A stretch of DNA of 64,000 bases from CAWDMN01 sp963803155 (GTDB lineage Bacteria > Acidobacteriota > Terriglobia > Versatilivoradales > Versatilivoraceae). Both the position numbers and the translations under genes were made by a program. The notes under the pieces were generated by a model. It searched no databases. It saw nothing but the letters and a program-made list of their open reading frames with translations, and was not told the DNA's origin. Of this stretch, positions 43,332 to 52,095 are shown one piece after another (the first letter of the stretch is position 1; each line of letters begins with the position of its first letter). The stretch covers positions 36,089 to 100,088 of the forward strand of contig CAWDMN010000039.1 in assembly GCA_963803155.1 (NCBI GenBank), given 5' to 3'.

Positions 43332-45845
43332 ATGAATCGTCAATTTCTATATTTTCTCGCGATTATCATTCTTCTGCTTTTTGTTTATCTTCTTTTCCCA
43401 GAAACAGCGCGTCCACCACTCGCAGCCATGCCTGTCAAAGTCACGCAGGGGGAACTGTACATCTTGAAATCGGATGGAAACACGACGGGCGCCTGCCCCT
43501 TAAAGCACACTTCAGTTCAAGCCGAAATTAGCGGATTCCTGGCTCGTGTGAATGTCACCCAGGAATTTCTCAATCCGCTCAACGAAAAGATCGAGGCGGT
43601 TTATGCCTTTCCCTTGCCACAACAGGCGGCGGTGGATGATATGCTCATGCAAATTGACGATCGGAAGATCAGGAGCATCGTCAAGCCGAGGGAAGAAGCT
43701 CGGGCCATCTACGAGATTGCTAAAAAAAGCGGCCAAGTGGCGAGCCTGCTGGATCAGGAACGGCCCAATATCTTCACACAGTCGGTCGCCAACATTACAC
43801 CGGGTTCTCGCGTTCTGATCACGATCAGCTATGTGGAATTTTTGAAGCACGAGGAAGGGTTCTACCAATTTGTTTTTCCCATGGTGGTCGGGCCACGATA
43901 CATTCCAGGCGCCCCCGTCGGGCGGCAAGGGGGAGGATGGGCGCCAGACACGAATCGCATTCCGGATGCTTCGCGCATTACTCCACCGGTCACCCTCCCT
44001 GGGACCAGGGCCGGCCACGATATTTCGCTGGAAGTCAGCCTGGATACCGGCGTTCCGATTTTGGATGTCTCTTCCCTGCTCCATCCAGTCGATATCTTGC
44101 GTTCTTCTCCCTCGCGAGCCCAGATCCGGTTGCAAGAATATTCGACAATTCCTAACAAAGATTTCATTTTGAAATATAGTGTTTCGGGCCAGGCCATTGC
44201 GGATGCCGTTCTCACCCATCGGGAAACCAAGGGAGGCTATTTCGCCCTGATTCTCCAACCTCCGGCCCATCCCCGGCTAGAGACCATCACTCCGAAAGAA
44301 CTCGTTTTTGTGCTGGACACCTCCGGATCCATGCAAGGCTTCCCCATCGAGAAAGCCAAGGAAACTATGCGGCTGGCATTGGACGGTCTAAATCCGCAAG
44401 ACACGTTTAATTTGATCACCTTCTCCGGCGACACCCGGATTCTATTTCCGCACCCCGTGCCGGCTAGCTGGGAAAACCTGGAAAGGGCCCGGGCCTTTCT
44501 GGCAGCCAGCGAGGGCAGTGGCGGCACGGAAATGATGAAGGCGATCCGGGCGGCTCTGGCCCCCTCCGATGCTCAAGACCATCTTCGGGTCGTCTGCTTC
44601 ATGACTGATGGTTATGTGGGAAACGACATGGAGATCATCGCGGAAATCCAGAAGCATCCCAACGCCCGGGTGTTTTCTTTCGGGATCGGCAATTCCGTCA
44701 ACCGCTTTCTGCTCGACAAAATGGCGGAATATGGGCGTGGTGAAGTTGAATATGTTTCCTTGCGGGAGGATGGCCCGGCAGCGGCACGGCGGTTCCATGA
44801 ACGGGTCCGCAATCCTTTGCTGACGGGGATTTCCGTGAACTACGGCTCCCTGGCGGTCACCGATATTTTTCCAGAAAGAATCCCCGATCTCTTCAGTGCC
44901 AAGCCGTTGATCCTGTGCGGCCGTTACCTGAAGCCGGGCCGGGGGAAAATCACCGTCAATGGCGAGATAGCCGGGTTGCCTTACTCAAAGGTCCTGGAGG
45001 TGATTCTTCCGGAGACGGAACCGGAACATGATGTCCTTGCCACGCTCTGGGCGCGCCGAAAAATCGATGAATTGATGGGGCGCGATTTTGCGGGAATCCA
45101 GTCTGGCTCTCCCGCCGAAGCGATTCAGGAAGAGATTACACACTTAGGCGTGGAATACCACTTGATGACGCAATTTACCTCTTTCGTGGCCGTGGAAGAA
45201 ATGGTCGTCACGGATGGCGGGCAACCCCGGCGCATCGATGTTCCGGTGGAGATGCCAGAAGGGGTAAGCTACCGTGGGATTTTCGGCGAAGAGGCGGATG
45301 CCGCCATGGCGGTCAGCGGTGGGACGGCTGGAGGCATGCTAAGTGGCATCGTGGGTGGCGTGCCTGGCGGAGTTTCAGCCGGAGTCGTGGGAGGGGTTGT
45401 ATCGGCTCCAACGGCGATGCAGGCAAAGGTAGCTCTAATCCAGCCTCCTCAATTGCCGCCGTCCGCGCCTCCGCCCCCTTCTACAGCTACCGCCGTTCAA
45501 AGAGTGAACGTACATTCTTCAAGAAGTACCAATGAAAAGCAGGAAGCTAAAAAAGATTCGTTATCCCAAAAGATGCATCCCGCGCTCATGAAATTCCGCG
45601 AGGAATGGCGGCGCGGGAAAGGGCTGAGTCCCCAAAGCCAGTCCCTGCTTAAGAATGGCAAAGTGGAGCTCCAGCTCAAGGTGAGCGAAAAATCGGCGGC
45701 CGTTTTGGAGAAGCTGAAGAAACTCGGTTTCGAGTTAGTGTTGAATGCTGCAAATTCCAACCTGTTGATCGGCAGAATCGAAGCCGGCAAGCTGGAAGAA
45801 TTAGCCAGGTTGGCCGAAGTGAAATTCCTGGCCCCGCTTTCCTAA
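43332..45845 (+). CDS. VIT and von Willebrand A domain membrane protein
   Basis: 837 residues. A single N-terminal helix (FLYFLAIIILLLFVYLLF) anchors it. A VIT domain follows (KHTSVQAEISGFLARVNVTQEFLNP, EAVYAFPLPQQAAVDDMLM, PNIFTQSVANITPG). The vWA domain has an intact MIDAS: DTSGSMQG (D329) plus GSGGTEM and CFMTDGYVGND. A low-complexity Gly-Val tract (SGIVGGVPGGVSAGVVGGV) and a Pro/Ser segment link to a C-terminal domain of about 90 residues (FREEWRRGKGLSPQSQSLLKNGKVELQLKV). No LPxTG or GlyGly-CTERM sorting signal ends it. GGAGG lies seven bases upstream. Confidence 0.92.
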   Translation: MNRQFLYFLAIIILLLFVYLLFPETARPPLAAMPVKVTQGELYILKSDGNTTGACPLKHTSVQAEISGFLARVNVTQEFLNPLNEKIEAVYAFPLPQQAAVDDMLMQIDDRKIRSIVKPREEARAIYEIAKKSGQVASLLDQERPNIFTQSVANITPGSRVLITISYVEFLKHEEGFYQFVFPMVVGPRYIPGAPVGRQGGGWAPDTNRIPDASRITPPVTLPGTRAGHDISLEVSLDTGVPILDVSSLLHPVDILRSSPSRAQIRLQEYSTIPNKDFILKYSVSGQAIADAVLTHRETKGGYFALILQPPAHPRLETITPKELVFVLDTSGSMQGFPIEKAKETMRLALDGLNPQDTFNLITFSGDTRILFPHPVPASWENLERARAFLAASEGSGGTEMMKAIRAALAPSDAQDHLRVVCFMTDGYVGNDMEIIAEIQKHPNARVFSFGIGNSVNRFLLDKMAEYGRGEVEYVSLREDGPAAARRFHERVRNPLLTGISVNYGSLAVTDIFPERIPDLFSAKPLILCGRYLKPGRGKITVNGEIAGLPYSKVLEVILPETEPEHDVLATLWARRKIDELMGRDFAGIQSGSPAEAIQEEITHLGVEYHLMTQFTSFVAVEEMVVTDGGQPRRIDVPVEMPEGVSYRGIFGEEADAAMAVSGGTAGGMLSGIVGGVPGGVSAGVVGGVVSAPTAMQAKVALIQPPQLPPSAPPPPSTATAVQRVNVHSSRSTNEKQEAKKDSLSQKMHPALMKFREEWRRGKGLSPQSQSLLKNGKVELQLKVSEKSAAVLEKLKKLGFELVLNAANSNLLIGRIEAGKLEELARLAEVKFLAPLS

Positions 45846-46367
45846 TGGGAATTCGCTAATTTGACTTCGTATGTTCCGCGAACTTAGTTGGTGAAAAACA
45901 GACGGTGAGCTTTTTTCACCTCTTCCATCGCAAAAGATCTTTCTCTGATCAGACCAGACTCCAACATCTCAGCCCGGCTCGTTCCGGGGACGCGCTAGCG
46001 ATGATCCAATTCCCAAGGTTGATCAATGCCCCATGAGAAGGATTTTGCGCTTTGCAGATTAGTTGGAAACTGCACCAGGGATCGGAGTGAAATCGTGTGC
46101 GAAGCTGGGAGGCATTGTTGACCGGGTAGGCGCCGCCACGACCAATGTGGCCTTTGATTTTCGCATAGGCGAACTGTAATCATTTTCTGAGATAGCGGGT
46201 GTCCATTCCAGCTGCAAAGGGATACCAGAAAACGGGACGGAATCTTCCACGATTTGGGGCGAATGATAAAGGCCAAACCAGAAGAAAGGGGAAATTCCGT
46301 CTTTTCGAACAGACAGGGTTGGATCAAGAGCAGGAGCCGCTTCAAAACTGACGAATCTCACGGCAGG
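45846..46367. other. Region without a supported gene
   Basis: Lies between the ends of two convergent genes. A 100-codon minus-strand frame at 46059-46361 begins seven bases after the DUF4252 stop, but it has no ribosome site or family, so I do not call it. Confidence 0.45.
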
Positions 46368-46937
46368 CTACTCTTTTTTCGTTTTCGCTTTGGCTTCCAA
46401 TCCCATTTTCGGGATGCCAAATTCACCCTCCAGGCTGCTCAGCTTGTCCAAGTCAAGCGATCCGACAATATTAACGACCGTGAGTTCTTTAGGTTCCGCA
46501 CAGATAATGGCCAGTCCTCCAATTTTTCCTCCCGGCTCTGTCTTCAGAAATACTTCCACCTCTTCTTGATCTTTCTTGTTTTTCACCCCCACCATCCGGC
46601 TCCAGGCCGGTGATTGAATTTGCGAGCGGATTTCCTGCACGTCTTCCCTGGTGTAACTCCCGGCGGCGTTGAACTCAAAGCTTCTAACATAAATGCCTTT
46701 GATCCCCGCCAGCAGACTTTTGGCTTCAGCTCCTTGCCCCTTTTCGTCAGGAAGAAATTTGGAGGCTATCTGCAAAAGCGCTCCATCCAGGCTTACATCG
46801 ACAGATTCTTCGGCCTTCGCCGCCAATTTGTCGAGATGACCGATCTGCAGGCGCGCTGTCTGGGCGAAGATGAGAGAAGCACTAAAAGCAACGACAACAA
46901 TCATAAATGTGATGAAGATGCTTGCCTTTGTTTTCAT
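46368..46937 (-). CDS. Exported DUF4252-family protein
   Basis: 189 residues with signal peptide (FITFMIVVVAFSASLIFAQ). The mature part follows the DUF4252 plan: LQIGHLDKLAAKAEESVDVSLDGALLQIASKFL, GIKGIYVRSFEFNAAGSYTREDVQEIRSQI, WSRMVGVKNKKDQEEVEVFLKTEPGGKIGGLAIICAEPKELTVVNIVGSLDLDKLSSLEGEFGIP. The function of this family is unknown. It often occurs with ECF sigma or anti-sigma genes, none of which are seen here. The lysine-rich tail (KAKTKKE) is unusual. Confidence 0.85.
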   Translation of the reverse strand: MKTKASIFITFMIVVVAFSASLIFAQTARLQIGHLDKLAAKAEESVDVSLDGALLQIASKFLPDEKGQGAEAKSLLAGIKGIYVRSFEFNAAGSYTREDVQEIRSQIQSPAWSRMVGVKNKKDQEEVEVFLKTEPGGKIGGLAIICAEPKELTVVNIVGSLDLDKLSSLEGEFGIPKMGLEAKAKTKKE

Positions 46938-47507
46938 TTTAATTGCTCCTGATTTTGGACAATTGGATTAGTTGGACATCAAGATCCGAACTGTTGAAAG
47001 TGAAACGGCGGGAAGGATGCGATGAATTTGCACCACTCAGAATGTTAGTGGACTCACCTTTGGAATTGGGCTAGCGCTTTGGCCCTTTTCATTGGTGTCG
47101 GTCTATTTCCACTGATTCTTCCACTCCCGCCAATCCCTTCATCCCCTTAATACGGGATGCCAGGAGAGGAGGATGCAAAAAATGACTGGCGGTTGTGCTA
47201 ATGGTGGGGCCTGGGCACTTCATCTCATCAGCGATACAGACGCTCAAATTCAGACAGCGGAGTAGTGGCGTGAGTGCCTGTTCTTAATTCCAATGAGCTT
47301 TCATGATGAGTTCACTGCTGCGATGAACAACAAGGAGTCCGTCCACTGATTTCGCTCATCCTTCGACAAGCTCAGGATGAGCGGCACTCCAATCCCCGCT
47401 CGTACTGAGCTTGTCGAAGTGCGAGCGGGGGCATGTGCGATGAGTATGCACTTCACACCTGAATTGTGGATGCATTAGTCTCAGCTTGAACGCTCCTTGG
47501 AATCAGC
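46938..47507. other. Gene-free stretch with an inverted repeat
   Basis: No gene supported between the DUF4252 and TonB-receptor genes except the palindromic element at 47353-47428. Confidence 0.5.
47353..47428. repeat. Inverted repeat with CTTCGACAAGCTCAG arms
   Basis: Arms at 47361-47375 and 47405-47419 are exact inverted copies. Outer CGCTCATC / GTGCGAGCG extends the pairing loosely. This core sequence is known as a widely scattered palindrome in environmental bacterial genomes. Confidence 0.7.
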
Positions 47508-49562
47508 TTAGAAATTCAATGTTATTTTTGCGTGGAGTGAACGTCTGACCTCCGTGGATAGAACTCCAAATGTGGAAAAAAACTCGGGATGTTGAGATTC
47601 CTGCAGGTTTTGAAGGACCAGATCAAAATCAAGTTTATGCCTCCAACTCCATCCCAAACGACAATCCACGCGGATGTATGCGGGAACCGGTTCCCCCGGA
47701 ATCCTGGAAACGGAGTAGAGCAGCATGTCGCATTCAAACGCTTGGGGCAAGTCCAGTTGTGTTCTAATCTGGGCCTGATGATGAGGAACATCAGAGACAA
47801 GGACGGGTGAGCCTCTGCCGATACTGTTTTTATCCCTGTTTAGATGCGCATTCGTCCATGTGTAGGCAGGAATCAGTTTCCAGAATTTCGTTACTGTCCA
47901 AGTTGCCCAGAATTCAGCTCCCTGACTCTTTCCCCTCGGTCCATTTATAAAGAGAAATGGCAGTTGATAATAAGGCGGAATTGAATTCTTGATGAACCTT
48001 GGAGATTCTGGTTGCAGGTTTACCGGATGTTCATAGAAATGGGAATAGACTGAGAATTCAAAAAAAAACTGCTTTGACCTCTCCATTCGGTAACCAGCTT
48101 CAAAGGCACTGAGAACTTCCGATCCCACGCCGGGATTTGCCTGGATCGCATACGCTAAAGGGAATTGTTCCCCCGGAAGAATTTCCACGTCAGCCAACCC
48201 ATTTTTCTCCATGCGGGAAGGAATCCTCACGGCTCGGGAGGCCGACACCCAGACCTTCTGGCTGCGGCGCGGACTCCACCAGAGTCTTATATCTGGCTGG
48301 CCCTCAACTCCGGTATAACCGTTGTGCGACAAATTGTAACTCAAGATCACGCGAAGGCGAGCATGGATCAGCTGGAGTTCATCCTGCAGATAAATGCTCA
48401 AGAGATGATCGCGACGGCTGGCAGGTTGAACAATCGTTTCCCCTCGACCGCTGATTTGATCCGCAGTGTGAAGGAAGCTCAGATTCCACCCCAAATTATG
48501 GATTTTCCCGGCCTTGAAGTGGTGTTGAAAATCCAGGCTGATAGTTTTCCGGACTTCACCCAACAGGGGATCATCCCGCGAAATCCGGTCATAATAGGCT
48601 TGCAAGTTCAAATCGGAGCTTTCGCTGAGGGTCCGCGTCCATGTGCCGACCAGATTACCCCCGGAAAATGGTGTTCGAGAGGGTGAGATTACCTGGTACG
48701 GGGGAGAGGGGGCCATCCTGCTGACCATCTGGTTCTCGTGCCCTTCATAAATGTCCCCCTGAAGTGTCAAAAGATCCCGACGCGAGAGTCTCCAGTCAAA
48801 CCGTGTACCGCCGCGCAACATGTTCCAGTTATCAAACGCATCAAGTCCCGCAGGAGTTGAAGAATCGTTTCGGTTGAAGTACTTGGCATAACCCCTGGCA
48901 TGGGCAGACGCACCTAGCGGCCAGCCATAGCGCAGGCTCCCGAATCCCTGCTCTTGATTCCCAGCGCCCGCGGTGAGAAGTCCACCCTGGGTATCGGAGG
49001 CTTGCTTGGTGATGATGTTGATTACACCGTCCAGGGCATTCACTCCCCAGAGGGAGGCGTCCGGACCAAGAATTACCTCGATCCTGTCAATGTCTTCTAA
49101 CAACGCATCCTGAACATCCCAATAGACGCCGTTAAATAACGGGGTGTACACCCTCCGCCCGTCCATCAACAACAATAGCCTGCTCGAAAAGCGGCCACTG
49201 GAACTCCTAGCACCGATGGCCCATTTATTGGCGTCGATTTGCGCCACGCTCAATCCAGGGATCAGCCTTAAGAGCTCGGGGATGCAGGTCATTCCCGATC
49301 GTCGAATGTCTTCCTGGGTAAGGATGTACGTTGCGGCGGCGGCCTCCCCCACCTCTTGTTTTTTCCGGGCCGCCGAAGTTACTTCCAAGGTCATCGGACT
49401 ACCGACGTCCCCATCTGCTAATAATGGCGGTCCTTTCTCACCCCTGCCTTCTCCAGGCCGTCCGAGGGAAGTTAGAGAAATTAGCAGATAAATCATGAAT
49501 CGATGAACATCCAATCCTGCCCCTCTGGCTTTCCATTTGGCTGACAAGATGTCGATTGCCAT
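47508..49562 (-). CDS. TonB-dependent outer-membrane receptor
   Basis: 684-residue receptor. Plug domain near residues 65-190: ATYILTQEDIRRSGMTCIPELLRLIPGLSVAQIDANKWAIGARSS, RLLLLMDGRRVYTPLFNGVYWDVQDALLEDIDRIEVILGPDASLWGVNALDGVINIITK. The barrel follows and ends in RRSLHAKITLNF, with the terminal aromatic residue for outer-membrane insertion. The plug resembles those of vitamin B12/colicin-type receptors (DGRRVY, GPxxSLWG). A TonB box is not clear. The first ATG lacks a good ribosome site, so the true start may be further in, before MIYLLISLTSLG. The ligand is unknown. Confidence 0.92.
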   Translation of the reverse strand: MAIDILSAKWKARGAGLDVHRFMIYLLISLTSLGRPGEGRGEKGPPLLADGDVGSPMTLEVTSAARKKQEVGEAAAATYILTQEDIRRSGMTCIPELLRLIPGLSVAQIDANKWAIGARSSSGRFSSRLLLLMDGRRVYTPLFNGVYWDVQDALLEDIDRIEVILGPDASLWGVNALDGVINIITKQASDTQGGLLTAGAGNQEQGFGSLRYGWPLGASAHARGYAKYFNRNDSSTPAGLDAFDNWNMLRGGTRFDWRLSRRDLLTLQGDIYEGHENQMVSRMAPSPPYQVISPSRTPFSGGNLVGTWTRTLSESSDLNLQAYYDRISRDDPLLGEVRKTISLDFQHHFKAGKIHNLGWNLSFLHTADQISGRGETIVQPASRRDHLLSIYLQDELQLIHARLRVILSYNLSHNGYTGVEGQPDIRLWWSPRRSQKVWVSASRAVRIPSRMEKNGLADVEILPGEQFPLAYAIQANPGVGSEVLSAFEAGYRMERSKQFFFEFSVYSHFYEHPVNLQPESPRFIKNSIPPYYQLPFLFINGPRGKSQGAEFWATWTVTKFWKLIPAYTWTNAHLNRDKNSIGRGSPVLVSDVPHHQAQIRTQLDLPQAFECDMLLYSVSRIPGEPVPAYIRVDCRLGWSWRHKLDFDLVLQNLQESQHPEFFSTFGVLSTEVRRSLHAKITLNF

Positions 49563-49756
49563 CCTAGATCCAAATTATTTCATTGATCTAATTACAAGCA
49601 GGTTCGCTTGTTTGCCCATTCCACTCATCCCGGCGATGAATTGTGATCGCCAAACAATGGGGGCTCAAACCCAACGTGAAAACTGGCTCGATAGTGATTC
49701 GGGCCCTCGCCCGATGATTAACATTGGTCCACGAAGCGACGCCACAGCCCGCGAAA

Positions 49757-50410
49757 TCAACGATCAAAGCTGATTCCCAAAGTCGGCACAAAATCGTGGA
49801 TCCAGCCATTTACTCTCGCACCTTGGGCTGGGACAATCACCCGGGCCGGAAACGGTGTGGCAAAATCTTGAAATTCAAAACGCAAACTCATTCGCGGGCG
49901 GACTTTCCACCGAAGCCCGGCTCCGACATTTGCTAACGGGCGCAAATCTTTGGCTCGAACAAGACGGGCGAGATCCCTGAGCGGCTGAGAGGCTGGTTCT
50001 ACTTGCGTGCCACGGTACAGTTTTGTTCCCCCTCCGACCTCGAAAAAAGGAGCCAGAGCTGGCTTGAAACTATCCCAAGTGAATAACAAATCGTAATGAA
50101 ATGAGTGTGCGTCCCCGTCCAAATTGGCTTCCAGCGGGCCCGAGGCTACGACCAGATCTCCGTCTTGAAATGTGTACCGAAACTCTCCGCGAAAATGCTT
50201 GGCTAGGGGGTGCCCGAGAAACCCGCCGACGGTAAATCGTGGGCCAAATCCCAACTTCCCCTCACCGGTTGGGCTTTGGATCGTCACATTGCGGTAGAAT
50301 CCAAATCCACCTATCGCGCCAATTTCCCATTTCTGTGCTTTCCCGACCGGGGGAAACAGGCTTGCTAAGCCTAACAGTGTGACGACAAGTGACGTTCTTC
50401 TATGTGCCAT
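49757..50410 (-). CDS. Small outer-membrane beta-barrel protein
   Basis: 217 residues. A signal peptide ends near VGKAQ. The strands EIGAIGGFGFYRNVTI, FGPRFTVGGFLGHPL, FRGEFRYTFQDGDLVV, PALAPFFEVGGGTKLY, PLANVGAGLRWKVRPRMSLRFEFQDFATPF and FVPTLGISF alternate as in OmpA- or OmpW-like eight-stranded barrels. The last residues are FDR, so the terminal aromatic is two residues in. It lies about 190 bases upstream of the TonB receptor gene and reads the same way; the two may be co-expressed. Confidence 0.85.
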   Translation of the reverse strand: MAHRRTSLVVTLLGLASLFPPVGKAQKWEIGAIGGFGFYRNVTIQSPTGEGKLGFGPRFTVGGFLGHPLAKHFRGEFRYTFQDGDLVVASGPLEANLDGDAHSFHYDLLFTWDSFKPALAPFFEVGGGTKLYRGTQVEPASQPLRDLARLVRAKDLRPLANVGAGLRWKVRPRMSLRFEFQDFATPFPARVIVPAQGARVNGWIHDFVPTLGISFDR

Positions 50411-50798
50411 TTAACCGGACCTCTCTGCCTGCTTTAACCAAAGACTCACATGGGTGAGACAGTTCTCTTCTCATAGCATAGCAATTCGTACATGCAGGCA
50501 CAAGACGGACAGCCTTGAACGACCAGGATCCGCTAGCAGCTTTGAGACGAAAGAAGTGCGACCCCTCTCCTCTCCCTCTTGGCGGCTTCATTGAGGCATG
50601 ACACAAGTCAAAACCTTGACCGATGGGGTTCGGGGCAGCCATACCCGTCAACCCCGAACAAATTGACTGAGGGGCGCCGGCGGCGTGGAACCGCAAAAGA
50701 TCTTTGAACAGAGGCAAATATCCAGCAAATCCCTGTACTTAATATTTAGGCAGTTTGGGAAAAGCGGGAGCAGATTGGAAAAAGTGAAGAACCGGGTG

Positions 50799-50930
50799 AC
50801 AAGGAGTGGCTGGGAAGTGGCGGATGGAGTACCCTCTCCGACTCAGTTATCCAGGAGTAGAAGTGGCCTTTTTTTTGCGAGTCCCCCAGGCTGCCGTTAA
50901 TTTGGCCGACTGCCAATAATATGCCAAGCT
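50799..50930 (+). repeat. Diverged direct repeat, copy 1 (with stop)
   Basis: Collinear with 51429-51560 without gaps over 132 bases, though changed at many sites. Translated in one plus-strand frame it reads SVIQE, then a stop, then CESPRLPLIWPTANNM; the other copy reads SVIQE and CEPPRLPLICSTADMM. Similarity at protein level suggests former coding sequence. Confidence 0.5.
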
Positions 50931-51240
50931 CCGTCACTGAAACTTGTGCCTGGCCTGAATATTTGAATTTTTTCAGAAAGGCCAAATAGCTGCCGGCTTG
51001 ATTCCATGACTAGAAAAGGCCATCCTCAATGAGAGGTCCCGCGTAGAGAGCCCGAATATAGCCAATGCAATGGAATCCGGACTACTTGTGTCAAAGCCAC
51101 ACCGTTGTTCAAAGGAACGCAAACCCGCCAGTCAATAATAGCGAGGACACGCTCATGCAACATCTACTCAAAAAAAAACGGCACTAATCTTGTGAGAATT
51201 GCGCCCATCCTAAATATATGGCTATTTTCAAAAGAGCCAC

Positions 51241-51270
51241 TCACGCAAGCGGCTGGCTCAACAAGAAGAT
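51241..51270 (+). repeat. Short dispersed motif next to the 128-bp repeat
   Basis: GCAAGCGGCTGGCTCAACAA-type copy directly before the 128-bp repeat, the same order as at 7377-7548. Confidence 0.65.
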
Positions 51271-51272
51271 GG

Positions 51273-51400
51273 GACGCGCGAGTGTGACGAAGTCACCCTT
51301 CGCGCGTCGCTTGGCCAGCCTCGCCTGCTCAGCCAGCGTGCACAGGTGACGGCGGTCACTCGTGCCCGCTCCACCTTTGCCTAGATGGGATATTCTAGGG
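51273..51400 (+). repeat. 128-bp dispersed repeat, copy 2
   Basis: Five differences from 7421-7548 by my count. It has the same internal palindromes around GTGACGAAGTCAC and GGTGACGGCGGTCAC. Confidence 0.85.
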
Positions 51401-51428
51401 AGAGAATGGCAGAGAAGCCATCGGAGGA

Positions 51429-51560
51429 CAAGGAGGAACCGGGAGGCGGCAGATGGGGGATGGTCGTTGGATCGGTTATTCAGGAGCGGATGTTGCCCGT
51501 TATATGTGAGCCACCTCGGCTGCCATTGATTTGTTCAACGGCCGATATGATGGCAAGCTT
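51429..51560 (+). repeat. Diverged direct repeat, copy 2 (open frame)
   Basis: Partner of 50799-50930. A 65-codon frame covering it (51385-51582) is open and encodes VIQERMLPVICEPPRLPL. No ribosome site was seen. Confidence 0.5.
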
Positions 51561-51614
51561 AATCGCTATCCTCAGCTATTGAATTCAGTGGTTGGCCAGA
51601 TTATGGAAAATACT

Positions 51615-51792
51615 TTGTAACTACTCAGGTTGCAGCCAGAAGCCAGAATTCAGTAGTCAGAATGAACAAGATTTGATGCCCTTGTGGCGTGGCAAAAGGC
51701 TCATAAGTTTTTGACTCAATCTTTTTTGGAGGCTTATTCGTAGGTAATTCTGGATTCTGACTCCCGAATTCTGTCTACCTGAGCAGTTACAA
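51615..51792. repeat. MITE-like inverted repeat
   Basis: Left arm TTGTAACTACTCAGGT plus AGAATTCAGTAGTCAGAAT (51615-51663); right arm ATTCTGACT, GAATTCTG and ACCTGAGCAGTTACAA (51754-51792). The arms pair imperfectly around about 90 bases. Confidence 0.6.
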
Positions 51793-52095
51793 TACTTGTA
51801 TATCCAGGACAAATACCCACAAGTTGGCCACTGAACAAATGGAGTTTTGCACCGGCTCGGAAGTTTTAGAAAAATATTAAAATTTGCAGACAGGCCCTCA
51901 ATCCCCTGCACCAGAAACTGGTTTCGAAAGTTCTGTTTTGCGATTAAAATGACGGAATCTTGCTGATGCCCGACGTTGACACCCGGTTGTTGCCAAGAGT
52001 TATAGGCAGATACGGGCAGGCTTGGTTCGACTAAAGCAGCAACCTAACCGATCCCTATTACTTGCATCGATTTTGTGATGTCAAGGAGATGCCTC

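Larger units (their letters stand above)
50411..52095. other. Large gene-poor region with repeats and decayed frames
   Basis: About 1.7 kb. In order: diverged repeats at 50799-50930 and 51429-51560, the 128-bp repeat at 51273-51400, and an inverted repeat at 51615-51792. No intact gene of known type was found. It looks like a site of repeated insertion and decay. Confidence 0.6.

Noticed and set aside
46059..46361. 100-codon minus-strand frame after the DUF4252 gene
   Set aside because: GTG start without a ribosome site, an overlapping frame of similar length, and no recognisable family.
50400..50717. 105-codon frame with several CPW-like residues
   Set aside because: I considered a group II intron remnant, but no domain V-like hairpin or reverse-transcriptase motif is visible.
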